The position numbers were made by a program, and so were the translations under genes. 64,000 nt of DNA, from positions 1-64,000 of the forward strand of contig JBBSGD010000003.1 of NCBI GenBank assembly GCA_038254435.1. Reading direction: 5' to 3'. This DNA comes from JBBSGD01 sp038254435. Its GTDB lineage: Bacteria > Actinomycetota > CADDZG01 > WHSQ01. The notes below the pieces were generated by a model that saw only the letters and a list, made by a program, of their open reading frames with translations, made no database searches and had not been told where the DNA came from. Positions 17,760-25,882 of the stretch are shown piece after piece (within the stretch, counting starts at the first letter, position 1; the number at the start of each line of letters is the position of its first letter).

Positions 17760-18418
17760 TCAGAAGCCGTTGCGAAAGGGCTGCTCGTCGAGGTGGGAGC
17801 GCAGCTCTGCGACGGCTTCGAACACGCGCTCGGCTCCCGCAGCGCGCAGCTCCTTGTCGGAGAAGCCTCCCGTAAGGACCGCTACCGACCGGACGCCTGC
17901 GCGCGCTGCCGCGGCACAGTCCCACGTCGAGTCCCCCACCATGACGGCCGGGCCCCCCCCGCCTTATCGAGGGCCGACCTTACTAAGTCGGGCTCTGGCT
18001 TGGTGGCATCGACGTCGGCCGAAGTCGTCCAGCCGTCGAGGAGGTCGCGCACATCGAGCAAGTCGAGATAACGGTCCGCCTCCTCCTGCTTGGCCGAGCT
18101 GGCGAGCACTACTGCGTGACCGCGCCGCTTCAAATCGACAACGAGGTCCCTCGCTCCGCGCATGGTTTCGACCTCGTCGATGAGCGCCGCGTAAGCGTCC
18201 TTCTCGACGGCCATGATGGCGGAGACGACATCGTCGTCGAGATCGTCCCCGAGAAGCGCCGGGACGAGTCGGTCGCCTCCCATGCCGATGTGGCGGTGGA
18301 TGCGCCATAGCGCGACGGCGAGGCCCTGCGAGCGAAAGGCTCGGTGCCAGGCGATCGCGTGCTGGTAGTTCGTATCCACAAGAGTGCCGTCGATATCGAG
18401 TATCGCTGCGGGCTGCAC
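17760..18418 (-). pseudogene. HAD-family hydrolase, frameshifted in a G8 run
   Basis: A haloacid dehalogenase-type phosphatase. Motif I DIDGTLVDTN is near the start (ATG 18418), motif II lies in VVLASSAKQEE, motif III in the TKPEPDLV block, and motif IV in MVGDSTWDCAAAARAG. The last block is in a different frame. The shift falls at a run of eight C on the plus strand (17953-17960); nine would restore a continuous protein of about 219 residues. It is either a recent frameshift, a slippage site or a homopolymer sequencing error. The substrate is unknown. It lies between selA and selB on the opposite strand. Confidence 0.85.
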
Positions 18419-18492
18419 CCCGGCGACCTACCCGGGCGAGCACGGCGCAAACGAGACCGCAGGTGCGAACTGACCCGACGTAGGGTTCTGGA

Positions 18493-20328
18493 ATGCACGT
18501 AATCGGGACGGCAGGTCACGTAGACCATGGCAAGTCGACGCTGATCACGCGCCTTACGGGGATCGATCCCGACCGCTTCGAGGAAGAGAAGCGGCGAGGC
18601 CTGACAATCGACCTCGGCTTCGCATGGCTCACCTTGCCGTCCGGGTTGGAAATCGGAATCGTCGATGTGCCCGGGCACGAACGCTTTATCAAGAACATGC
18701 TCGCCGGGGCGGGGGGCGTCTCGGTGTGCCTCTTCGTCGTGGCCGCGAACGAGGGCTGGATGCCGCAATCTGCAGAGCACCTCTCCATACTCGACTTGCT
18801 CTCGGTGCACCATGGTGTCGTCGCAGTTACCAAGGCCGACATGGTCGATGCGGAGACGCTCGACTTCGCCGTGGCCGAGGTCGAAGACCACCTCGCAGGA
18901 TCCACTCTGGCCGGCGCGCCGGTGGTTCCGGTTTCGGGGGTTACCGGGCAGGGGATCGCCGCCTTGCTCGCGGCGCTCGATCGTGTCGTCGGGCTGGCGC
19001 CGCCGGCTTCCGACACGGGCCGGGCGCGGCTGTGGATCGACAGGGTCTTTACCATCACCGGCGCCGGGACGGTCGTCACCGGCACCATGGCAGATGGGGA
19101 GATGGCGGTCGGTGACGCCGTCGATATCGCTCCGCACGGGCGACCCGCCCGCGTGCGCTCGATACAGAGTCACAAGCGCGAGCACGAGCGCATCGGGCCG
19201 GGCAACCGGGTGGCGCTGAACCTCGCGGGGCTGGAACGCACGGGAGCGGAGCGCGGCGACGCGGTGGTAGCGCCGGGAATATGGCGCCCGACCAAGCTCG
19301 TAGACGTAGAGCTGCGCGTCCCGGCCCGGGCGATATCCGGGCACGACCACGCGCTTAGCGAAAAAGGCGCGTTCCTGTTCCACGCCGGTTCGGCCGAGAC
19401 CCCCGTGCGCATCCAGCTCATCGAGCGCGACGAGGTGCGCCCCGGTGAGTCCGCTTATGCGCGCCTGTGGCTGAGGTCTGAGTTGCCGCTGGGGCCGCGC
19501 GACCGGTTCGTGCTGCGCGACGCGGGCCGCATGGTGACCATCGCCGGTGGCGTCGTGCTCGACCCGCTCCCCGGCGCGCGCCGGCGCGCGCCGGGCGGCC
19601 TGTCGCTGCTGCGCCGGCTCCGCGGCGCGACTCCCGGCGAGTCGCTTGCCGCGCTCGTAGAGGACGCCGGGCTGCTTCCCGCCTCCGACGCCGCGGCCCG
19701 GGCGGGAACGGCCACAGACGAGCCTCTGCCCTCCGGTGCGAGCGCGCTGGGCGACATGCTGGTCTCATCCGAGCGGCTGGCGCGGCTTCGTGCGTCCGTC
19801 ACCGCCGCGCTGCTTGCCCATCACGCCGCGAAACCGCTCGATAGGGGCGTCGAGCGCGAAGCTCTCCGAGCCGTTACCAGGCTCGATCCCGGCGCCTTCG
19901 ACGCGCTCCTGGCGGGCCTCAGCAACGTCACCGGCCATGGGGCGCTCGTGCGCCTGTCCTCACACCGCGTCGCCTTCGATGCCTCCCAGGAAGCCTCAGC
20001 CCGCGCTCTTCTGGCCCGGCTCACCTCGGCGGGGTTCGCGCCTCCACTTGCTGCCGACCTCGGCGTCGAACCGGCTTTGTTGCGGGCGCTCGTCGCCGGC
20101 GGAGAGCTCGTCAAGATCGGCGATTTCTACCTGACCGGGGAACAGGCCAGGGCGGCGCGGGAGTGCGTGCGCACCGCGATCGGCGAGCGGGGGCCTCTGA
20201 CCGTGGCGCAGATACGCGACCTGCTGGGCACGTCGCGCAAGTACGCGGTGCCCCTGTGCGAGTGGCTCGACGCCACCGGGGCGACGCGCCGTACTGGCGA
20301 CACCAGGATTCTCGGCCCAAACCCCTGA
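18493..20328 (+). CDS. selB: Selenocysteine-specific elongation factor SelB
   Basis: A 611-residue translational GTPase that delivers Sec-tRNA(Sec) to UGA codons marked by a SECIS hairpin. G1 is GHVDHGKST at residues 8-16, G3 is DVPGHE near residue 59, and G4 resembles TKAD. EF-Tu-like domains 2 and 3 follow. The C-terminal third forms winged helices that would bind SECIS RNA, ending in the IRDLLGTSRKYAVPLCEWLD helix typical of SelB. The start is ATG 18493. Confidence 0.96.
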   Translation: MHVIGTAGHVDHGKSTLITRLTGIDPDRFEEEKRRGLTIDLGFAWLTLPSGLEIGIVDVPGHERFIKNMLAGAGGVSVCLFVVAANEGWMPQSAEHLSILDLLSVHHGVVAVTKADMVDAETLDFAVAEVEDHLAGSTLAGAPVVPVSGVTGQGIAALLAALDRVVGLAPPASDTGRARLWIDRVFTITGAGTVVTGTMADGEMAVGDAVDIAPHGRPARVRSIQSHKREHERIGPGNRVALNLAGLERTGAERGDAVVAPGIWRPTKLVDVELRVPARAISGHDHALSEKGAFLFHAGSAETPVRIQLIERDEVRPGESAYARLWLRSELPLGPRDRFVLRDAGRMVTIAGGVVLDPLPGARRRAPGGLSLLRRLRGATPGESLAALVEDAGLLPASDAAARAGTATDEPLPSGASALGDMLVSSERLARLRASVTAALLAHHAAKPLDRGVEREALRAVTRLDPGAFDALLAGLSNVTGHGALVRLSSHRVAFDASQEASARALLARLTSAGFAPPLAADLGVEPALLRALVAGGELVKIGDFYLTGEQARAARECVRTAIGERGPLTVAQIRDLLGTSRKYAVPLCEWLDATGATRRTGDTRILGPNP

Positions 20329-20398
20329 CCGCCTGTGGCGAGTGAGCGGGAAACGGGAAAATGTGCGCGCTGCCACCCACTCGGCACGGGGGCGGGGG

Positions 20399-21583
20399 CT
20401 ACTCGCCGGCGAGGGGGTCGCCGTGCCCGACGACTCCGCCGACGAGGTCGGCGTCGGGCAGGGGCGCGGGAGAGCCGGTGCGCGCCTCGTGCGCCAGGAG
20501 GTCCACCACCGCGGCGAGGTCGCGCGTACGGGCGTGCACCTCGCGCTGGCGGTCCGCCGACGTGCCGCGCTCCAGGATGTCGTGCACGCGCTGTAGGTCC
20601 CCATGGCACCCGAGTCGTTCGGCCGTCGGCTCGAGGCGCTCGATCAGATCGGTGATCGACCGCCTCAGCGACAGCAGGTTGCCCTCCTCGTCGCGAATGA
20701 TCTCTGCGTCGATCCCCCAGCGCGCCGCCCGCCACTTGTTCTCGCGCACGGTCCAGGCATGGTGCTCGAAGAGCGACAGGCCGTTGTTGTAACGCTCACC
20801 GAGCCATACGACGAGAGACTGACCGAGCGCCACGAGCGCGCACATCTCGTCCATCGTCGAGACGCCGTCGCAGATGCGCATCTCGAGCGTGCCGAAGCCC
20901 GGATGCGGCCTGATGTCCCACCACACCTCGCGAATGCTCCGGATCGTGCCCGCTCCGATGAGCGTGCGCATGAAGCGCTGGAACTCGCCCCAGTTACGAA
21001 CCTGGTAGGGGAGCCCGGCCGTGGGCAGCGACTCGAACACCTTCGAGCGCACCGAGGCCAGGCCCGTGTCGCGCCCCTGCCAGAAGGGGCTCGACGCAGA
21101 CAGCGCGAGGAAGTGCGGAATGAAGGTTGCCAGGCTGTTGCCCACGGCAATCGCTTCCTCTGCCGATTTGATGCCCACGTGCGTGTGCACGCCGAAGATG
21201 AGAAGGCGTCTGGCGGTCCACTGGCAATCCTCGATGAGACGGTGATAGCGGGGGTCGGGCGACACGGTCTGGTCTGCCCACGACGAGAACGGATGCGTGC
21301 CCGAGGAGATGATGCGGTAGTCCATGTCGCCGGCCACCTCGATCAACCTGTCGAGCTTCGTGCGCAGCTCGTCGCGCACCTCTGACACGCTGGAGCACAC
21401 GCCGGTGATGACCTCTACCGTGCACTCGAGAAGCTCGTGCTTGAAGCCCGCCTCGTCGTCCAGCCGGGACAGGATCTTGCTGGCGGCGGTGTCGGTTGCC
21501 AGCGCGCCCGCCGCATCGACTACCTGAACCTCGATCTCCACGCCCAGCGTGGGCTTCTCCGAACCGTTGAAGACGATGTTCAT
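20399..21583 (-). CDS. YbdK-type carboxylate-amine ligase (GCS2 family)
   Basis: A 394-residue member of glutamate-cysteine ligase family 2. Visible blocks are PTLGVEIEVQVVD (acidic metal ligands), ISSGTHPFSSWADQ, IFGVHTHVGIKSAEEAI, and VWWDIRPHPGFGTLEMRI. The family makes gamma-glutamyl or other carboxylate-amine bonds; EgtA-like or weak glutamate-cysteine ligase activity is possible, but the substrate is not defined. ATG 21583 follows AAGGGGTGACC. An in-frame extension upstream is non-coding. Confidence 0.88.
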   Translation of the reverse strand: MNIVFNGSEKPTLGVEIEVQVVDAAGALATDTAASKILSRLDDEAGFKHELLECTVEVITGVCSSVSEVRDELRTKLDRLIEVAGDMDYRIISSGTHPFSSWADQTVSPDPRYHRLIEDCQWTARRLLIFGVHTHVGIKSAEEAIAVGNSLATFIPHFLALSASSPFWQGRDTGLASVRSKVFESLPTAGLPYQVRNWGEFQRFMRTLIGAGTIRSIREVWWDIRPHPGFGTLEMRICDGVSTMDEMCALVALGQSLVVWLGERYNNGLSLFEHHAWTVRENKWRAARWGIDAEIIRDEEGNLLSLRRSITDLIERLEPTAERLGCHGDLQRVHDILERGTSADRQREVHARTRDLAAVVDLLAHEARTGSPAPLPDADLVGGVVGHGDPLAGE

Positions 21584-21702
21584 GGTCACCCCTTGTTGGC
21601 ACCGACGGCCGGCGCGCTGTTCTGCGCGCCTTATTCTGCGCGCCCGTCGAGACGGCCGGCGGTTATCCGGCGATGCTATTGCAACGGCGACCGGCGCGCC
21701 GT

Positions 21703-22965
21703 CTAGGAGGCGCGCGCGGTGCGGGCCTTGCGCCGTCCGGCGACAAAGATCAGGGCAAGGAGGCTGGCGAGCACCCCGGCGCCCATCACTCCTCCTCCGC
21801 CGGGAAGAGGTATCGCGAGGGGCACGAGGCCGCCCGCCACCCACGCAAGCTGCATAACGGACTCGAAGCGCGCAAAGGCCCAGCCGCGGGCGCCCTCGGG
21901 GACCTCGCGCTGCACGATGGAGTCGAAGGCGAGCTTCACCGCCCCCGCGGCAATGCCGAAGGCGAACACGAGCGCCGCTGCAGTCGTCAGCGAGAACCAG
22001 TAGCCGGCGAGGATCCCCGCCACCCCTGCGATGAAGAGCCCCCCGGCGACGATGCCCTCCTCACGCAGCAGCCTCCGCAGCCGCGGGGCCAGCACCGCTC
22101 CGGCGAGGCCGCCTAACGCCGCCGAGCCCACGAGGAAACCCAGGCCCAAAGTCCCGAGGTCGGCGCGCCGCAGTGCGAACGCGAGGTGAAAGACGAGGAA
22201 GCCGACGAGCAGCCGGAGCCCTGCAGTGGCGACCACCGCCTGGCGAACGGAGATCGATCGGATCGCGGTGCGGGCGTTCATGCGTTCGTGCTCCGCCCGC
22301 CTGCCCCGTCCGGACGGCAGTCGGAGGGCGGGCACCACGCCGGCAACGTACACGAGCGCGGCGAACAGGAGCTCGACGTGAACGCCCGGCCAGTAGATGA
22401 GGCCGAGACCGGGCAGGCCGATCGCGAGACCGGCCACCGCGTTGACGCGCGATACCGACGAGTTGGCGGCCACCAGGGTCTTGCCCTCCGGCACCAGTTG
22501 GGGGAGCAGCGCCCCCTTCACTACGAGGGCCGCCCGGGACAAGACGAGGACGCCGAAAGCAATCGGAAACAGGTACAGGGAGTGAAGCCGGGTGGCGAGG
22601 AGCCAGGCGAGAAGTGCCCGGCCGCTTGCCGCTATGACGGTCGCCCACCTCAGGCTCGAATGGAAGCGGTCGAGAAAAGCCGATAGAAAGGGCGCGATGA
22701 CGGCAAAAGGGGCCACCGTCAGGGCGAGGTAGAGGAACACCCGCCCGCGCGCCTCCGTCTCGGGCACGGAAAAGAACAGCGACCCCGCCAGAGCCAGGGC
22801 GACGAGCGCGTCGCCGGCCGCGCCGGTTCCCTGGAAAAAGAGCATGCGCGAGAAGTGCGGGCTCCAGGCTTTGCCCTTGGCTCTGCACACCGTCCTGCGA
22901 GCGATTATGCGCAGGAGGGGCTCCTCGTCCTGCGAGGACCGGGGCTGGGGAGGGTGAGAGGGCAC
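21703..22965 (-). CDS. MFS transporter
   Basis: A 420-residue membrane protein with about eleven to twelve hydrophobic segments in two halves joined by a basic loop near residues 215-235. The pattern (FLSAFLDRF loop, repeated Ala/Leu-rich helices) fits the major facilitator superfamily, enterobactin exporter/efflux type. The substrate is not evident. It is divergent from znuA, and the Zur-type palindrome lies in the shared 74-bp intergenic region, so zinc control is possible but unproven. Confidence 0.82.
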   Translation of the reverse strand: MPSHPPQPRSSQDEEPLLRIIARRTVCRAKGKAWSPHFSRMLFFQGTGAAGDALVALALAGSLFFSVPETEARGRVFLYLALTVAPFAVIAPFLSAFLDRFHSSLRWATVIAASGRALLAWLLATRLHSLYLFPIAFGVLVLSRAALVVKGALLPQLVPEGKTLVAANSSVSRVNAVAGLAIGLPGLGLIYWPGVHVELLFAALVYVAGVVPALRLPSGRGRRAEHERMNARTAIRSISVRQAVVATAGLRLLVGFLVFHLAFALRRADLGTLGLGFLVGSAALGGLAGAVLAPRLRRLLREEGIVAGGLFIAGVAGILAGYWFSLTTAAALVFAFGIAAGAVKLAFDSIVQREVPEGARGWAFARFESVMQLAWVAGGLVPLAIPLPGGGGVMGAGVLASLLALIFVAGRRKARTARAS

Positions 22966-23005
22966 GACCGCGAGCCTACGGCGCGCGGGGCCCTTTCGGC
23001 TTTAT

Positions 23006-23020
23006 TGACAATGATTTTCA
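23006..23020. promoter_or_regulatory. Zur-type palindromic operator
   Basis: TGACAATGATTTTCA is a 15-bp palindrome with one mismatched pair, matching the Fur-superfamily pattern TGAnAATnATTnTCA. It lies 20 bases before the znuA ATG in an AT-rich patch inside a high-GC sequence. A TTGACA at 23005-23010 overlaps it and may be the -35 element. The downstream znuABC-zur operon makes zinc-bound Zur the obvious repressor. Confidence 0.85.
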
Positions 23021-23039
23021 TTTGCGCCAAGCTGAGCGC

Positions 23040-23897
23040 ATGCGCCCGACCCGGCTTCTCGTCTTGCCGCTTGTCGTCCTCGTAGCACTCGGGGCGGGGG
23101 GGTGCGGGCGCGGCGTGGTCGGGGACACCGCCGGGCGCAAGCCGCGCGTCGTCGCCGCGTTCTACCCGCTCGCCTGGGCGGCGGTCAGGGTCGGAGGCGC
23201 CCGCGTGGCAGTGACCGACCTCACGCCTCCCGGGGTCGAGCCCCACGACCTCGAGCTGGCGCCGCGCGCGGTCGCCGGCATCGCCTCGTCAAACCTCCTG
23301 CTCTATGTCGGGGACGCCTTTCAGCCCTCAGTCCAAGCGGCGGCGCCCGATGCGGGGGGCAGGGCGGTCGACGTCGCCGGGGCCGTCGCCTCGGATCCGC
23401 ACGTGTGGCTCGACCCGCGCCGCATGGAATCGATAGTGCGGATCACGGCGCGCTCCCTGCGCGCCGCCGACCCCGTCCACGCCGGGACCTACTCCCGGCG
23501 TGCCGCGGCCACGCGGCGCGTCCTCGTGCAACTCGATGACCGCTACCGCCGCGCCCTCGGGCACTGCGCACGGCGCGACATCGTCACAAGCCACGCTGCG
23601 TTCGGCTACCTCGCGGCCCGCTACGGGCTGAGGCAGGTGGCCATAGCGCAGGACCCGGAGGCGGAGCCGCCCCCCGGGTCGCTCGCCCGGATTGCAGACC
23701 TGGCCACGCGCACGGGCGCAACTACGATCTTCGCCGAGCGTCTCGGCACCACCGATCTTGCGTCCACAATCGCGTCCGAGGTCGGAGCGGCCACCGCGGT
23801 CCTCGACCCAATCGAGAGCCGGCCCAGCTCGGGTGGCTACCTGGGCGCGATGAAAGCCAACCTGCGCGCCCTCGCCGCGGCTCTGGGGTGCAGGTGA
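23040..23897 (+). CDS. znuA: Zinc ABC transporter substrate-binding lipoprotein
   Basis: A 285-residue cluster A-I metal-binding lipoprotein. The signal peptide ends in the lipobox GAGGC (Cys22). Expected zinc ligands are His69 (EPHDLE), His121 (SDPHVWLDP), His185 (TSHAAFGY) and an acidic residue at Glu233 (FAERLG). The long His-rich loop of gamma-proteobacterial ZnuA is absent. ATG 23040 is preferred over TTG 23022, which would sit inside the operator. It captures zinc for ZnuB and ZnuC. Confidence 0.93.
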   Translation: MRPTRLLVLPLVVLVALGAGGCGRGVVGDTAGRKPRVVAAFYPLAWAAVRVGGARVAVTDLTPPGVEPHDLELAPRAVAGIASSNLLLYVGDAFQPSVQAAAPDAGGRAVDVAGAVASDPHVWLDPRRMESIVRITARSLRAADPVHAGTYSRRAAATRRVLVQLDDRYRRALGHCARRDIVTSHAAFGYLAARYGLRQVAIAQDPEAEPPPGSLARIADLATRTGATTIFAERLGTTDLASTIASEVGAATAVLDPIESRPSSGGYLGAMKANLRALAAALGCR

Positions 23898-24652
23898 CCG
23901 TCGGGGGGGCGGCCCAGCCCGCGCTTGCGGTGACGGACGCCGCCATCAGGCTCGGCCGCGCGCCGGTGCTGAAGGGCATTGACCTCACCGTGACGGCGGG
24001 CCAGGTGGTGGCGCTCCTCGGCGCCAACGGCTCGGGCAAGACGACGCTCGTGCGCGGCCTCCTCGGTCTCTTGCCCCTCGAGGCCGGCGAGGTGAGACTG
24101 TTCGGGCAGCCGCTCGAGCGCTTCTCGCAGTGGGAGCGAGTCGGCTACGTGCCCCAGCGCTTCACCGCAACCACCGGCGTGCCCGCGACCGTGCTCGAGG
24201 TCGTCCGCTCGGGGCGTGTGCCCCGGGCCGCCCGCTGGCTGCCGTTCGCGCGCGGCGACGTCGCCGCAGCGCGCTCCGCCGTGCAGCTCGTCGGCCTAGA
24301 TGGCCTGGAGGGAAGGTCGGTGGCACGCTTGTCGGGCGGACAGCAGCGCCGCGTCCTCATCGCACGGGCTCTTGCCGGCGAGCCCGAGGCCCTCGTTCTC
24401 GACGAACCCCTAGCCGGGCTCGACCTCGAATCGCAGTCGGCCCTAGCGGACACCGTGAGGACCCTCAAGCGAGACGGGCTGGCGGTCCTGCTCATCGAGC
24501 ACGCCCTCGGCCCCCTCGAGCCGCTGATAGACCGCGCCGTCGTTCTCGCCGAGGGCAGGATCGTCTACGACGGCCCGCCCGCCGCCGGACGCGTGCACAC
24601 CAGCCACGGTCATCACCATCCCGGCGAAGGCGATACGAGGCCGCGCCGGTGA
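23888..24652 (+). CDS. znuC: Zinc ABC transporter ATP-binding protein
   Basis: A 254-residue ABC ATPase powering zinc uptake. The Walker A is GANGSGKTT near residue 39, the signature is RLSGGQQRR, and the Walker B is LVLDEPLAGLD, followed by the switch His in LLIEHAL. The tail carries HTSHGHHHP, a His cluster that may bind zinc. The start GTG 23888 overlaps znuA by 10 bp; an in-frame GTG at 23894 would give a 4-bp GTGA overlap. Confidence 0.94.
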   Translation: MQVTVGGAAQPALAVTDAAIRLGRAPVLKGIDLTVTAGQVVALLGANGSGKTTLVRGLLGLLPLEAGEVRLFGQPLERFSQWERVGYVPQRFTATTGVPATVLEVVRSGRVPRAARWLPFARGDVAAARSAVQLVGLDGLEGRSVARLSGGQQRRVLIARALAGEPEALVLDEPLAGLDLESQSALADTVRTLKRDGLAVLLIEHALGPLEPLIDRAVVLAEGRIVYDGPPAAGRVHTSHGHHHPGEGDTRPRR

Positions 24653-25455
24653 CCTTCCTCAGCTTCGAGTTCATGCGCCGGGCCCTCATCGCCGCGGCCC
24701 TCGTGGGGCTGACGGCGCCGGCCATCGGCGTCTACCTCGTGCAGCGAAAGCTCTCTCTCATGGGCGACGGAATCGGCCACGTCGCTTTCGCCGGTGTGGC
24801 TGCGGGATTCCTCACCCACACCCAGCCGCTCTACACGGCCGTGGGCGCGGCAATTGCCGGAGCGATAGTCATCGAGGTCCTGCACGAGCGGGGCCGCCTC
24901 GCCAGCGACGTCGCTCTGGCTCTGATCTTCTACGGAGGCATCGCCACCGGGCTGCTCCTCGCGGGTCTCTCGAAGGAGTCAACGACTAGTCTCGTGGCCT
25001 ACCTGTTCGGCTCCGTCTTGACGGTCACGTCGTCGGACATCGTGGTCATGGGAGCGGTCGCCGCCACCGTAATCGTGACCACGTCACTGCTCCGCAAGGA
25101 GCTCTTCGCCGCGTGCTACGACGAGGAGGTGGCACGCACCATGGGCCTTCCCGTCACCGCGCTCAACCTCTTCATCGCGATCACCACCGCGGTAGTCATA
25201 GCCGTCGCCATGCGCGTCGTTGGAATCCTGCTCGTCGCCTCGATGCTGGTGCTGCCCGTTGCCGCCGCGCAGCAGCTCGCCCGCAGCTTTTCGGCGACCG
25301 TTCTCACAAGCGCAGGGGTCGGCCTGGCGGTGAGCGTCGCCGGCCTCATCCTCGCCTTCTACGCCAACGTCGCTCCGGCTGCGACGATCGCCCTGAGTGC
25401 CATCGGGGTGTTCGCGGCGGCCACGCTCGCGCGGCGCGTGACGGTGGGAAACTGA
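24649..25455 (+). CDS. znuB: Zinc ABC transporter permease
   Basis: A 268-residue integral membrane subunit with about eight hydrophobic helices and the family blocks YLVQRKLSLMGDGIGHVAFA and MRVVGILLVASMLVLPVAAA. It forms the channel for ZnuA-delivered zinc. The start is GTG 24649, overlapping the znuC stop as GTGA, so translation is coupled. The stop is 4 bases before zur. Confidence 0.94.
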   Translation: MTFLSFEFMRRALIAAALVGLTAPAIGVYLVQRKLSLMGDGIGHVAFAGVAAGFLTHTQPLYTAVGAAIAGAIVIEVLHERGRLASDVALALIFYGGIATGLLLAGLSKESTTSLVAYLFGSVLTVTSSDIVVMGAVAATVIVTTSLLRKELFAACYDEEVARTMGLPVTALNLFIAITTAVVIAVAMRVVGILLVASMLVLPVAAAQQLARSFSATVLTSAGVGLAVSVAGLILAFYANVAPAATIALSAIGVFAAATLARRVTVGN

Positions 25456-25459
25456 CTGC

Positions 25460-25882
25460 ATGGCCGAGCGAGCCGAGACGGGACTGCGCAGCACCCGCCA
25501 GCGCCACGCAATCGAACGTGCCCTCGGAGCGGCGCGCGGCTTCCGCACCGCGCAGGAGCTGCACGACGAGCTACGACGCGACGGAGTGAGCGTAGGGCTC
25601 ACTACCGTGTACCGCACCCTGCAAACCCTTGCCGAAGGCGGCGCGGTGGACGTTCTGCGCAACGGCGAGGGCGAGGTCATCTACCGGCGTTGCACGACGG
25701 GTGAGCACCATCACCACCTCGTGTGCCGCGCCTGCGGGCATTCGGTGGAGGTGGCCAGCGACGACGTGGAGAGGTGGGCGGGCGAGACGGCGACGCACCA
25801 CGGCTTCACGTCCGTGACACACACCGCCGAGCTGTACGGGCTGTGCCACTCGTGCTCGCCGGAGGGCCGGCCCGGCAAGTGA
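25460..25882 (+). CDS. zur: Fur-family zinc regulator
   Basis: A 140-residue Fur superfamily repressor. The winged helix is in residues 10-70 (RQRHAIERALGAARGFRTAQ, then VGLTTVYRTLQTLAEGG). The metal sites follow: EHHHHLVCRACGH holds the regulatory His cluster and first CxxC, and LCHSC the second structural-zinc CxxC. Its position as fourth gene of the znu operon below a Zur-type operator argues for Zur rather than Fur or PerR, and for autoregulation. Confidence 0.93.
   Translation: MAERAETGLRSTRQRHAIERALGAARGFRTAQELHDELRRDGVSVGLTTVYRTLQTLAEGGAVDVLRNGEGEVIYRRCTTGEHHHHLVCRACGHSVEVASDDVERWAGETATHHGFTSVTHTAELYGLCHSCSPEGRPGK

Noticed and set aside
17760..18418. In-frame UGA selenoprotein explanation for the broken HAD gene
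   Set aside because: The break is a one-base homopolymer shift, not a UGA codon, despite the neighbouring selA and selB.
18130..19383. 417-codon minus-strand frame opposite selB
   Set aside because: Antisense to selB with Arg/Asp/His-rich composition and no domain.
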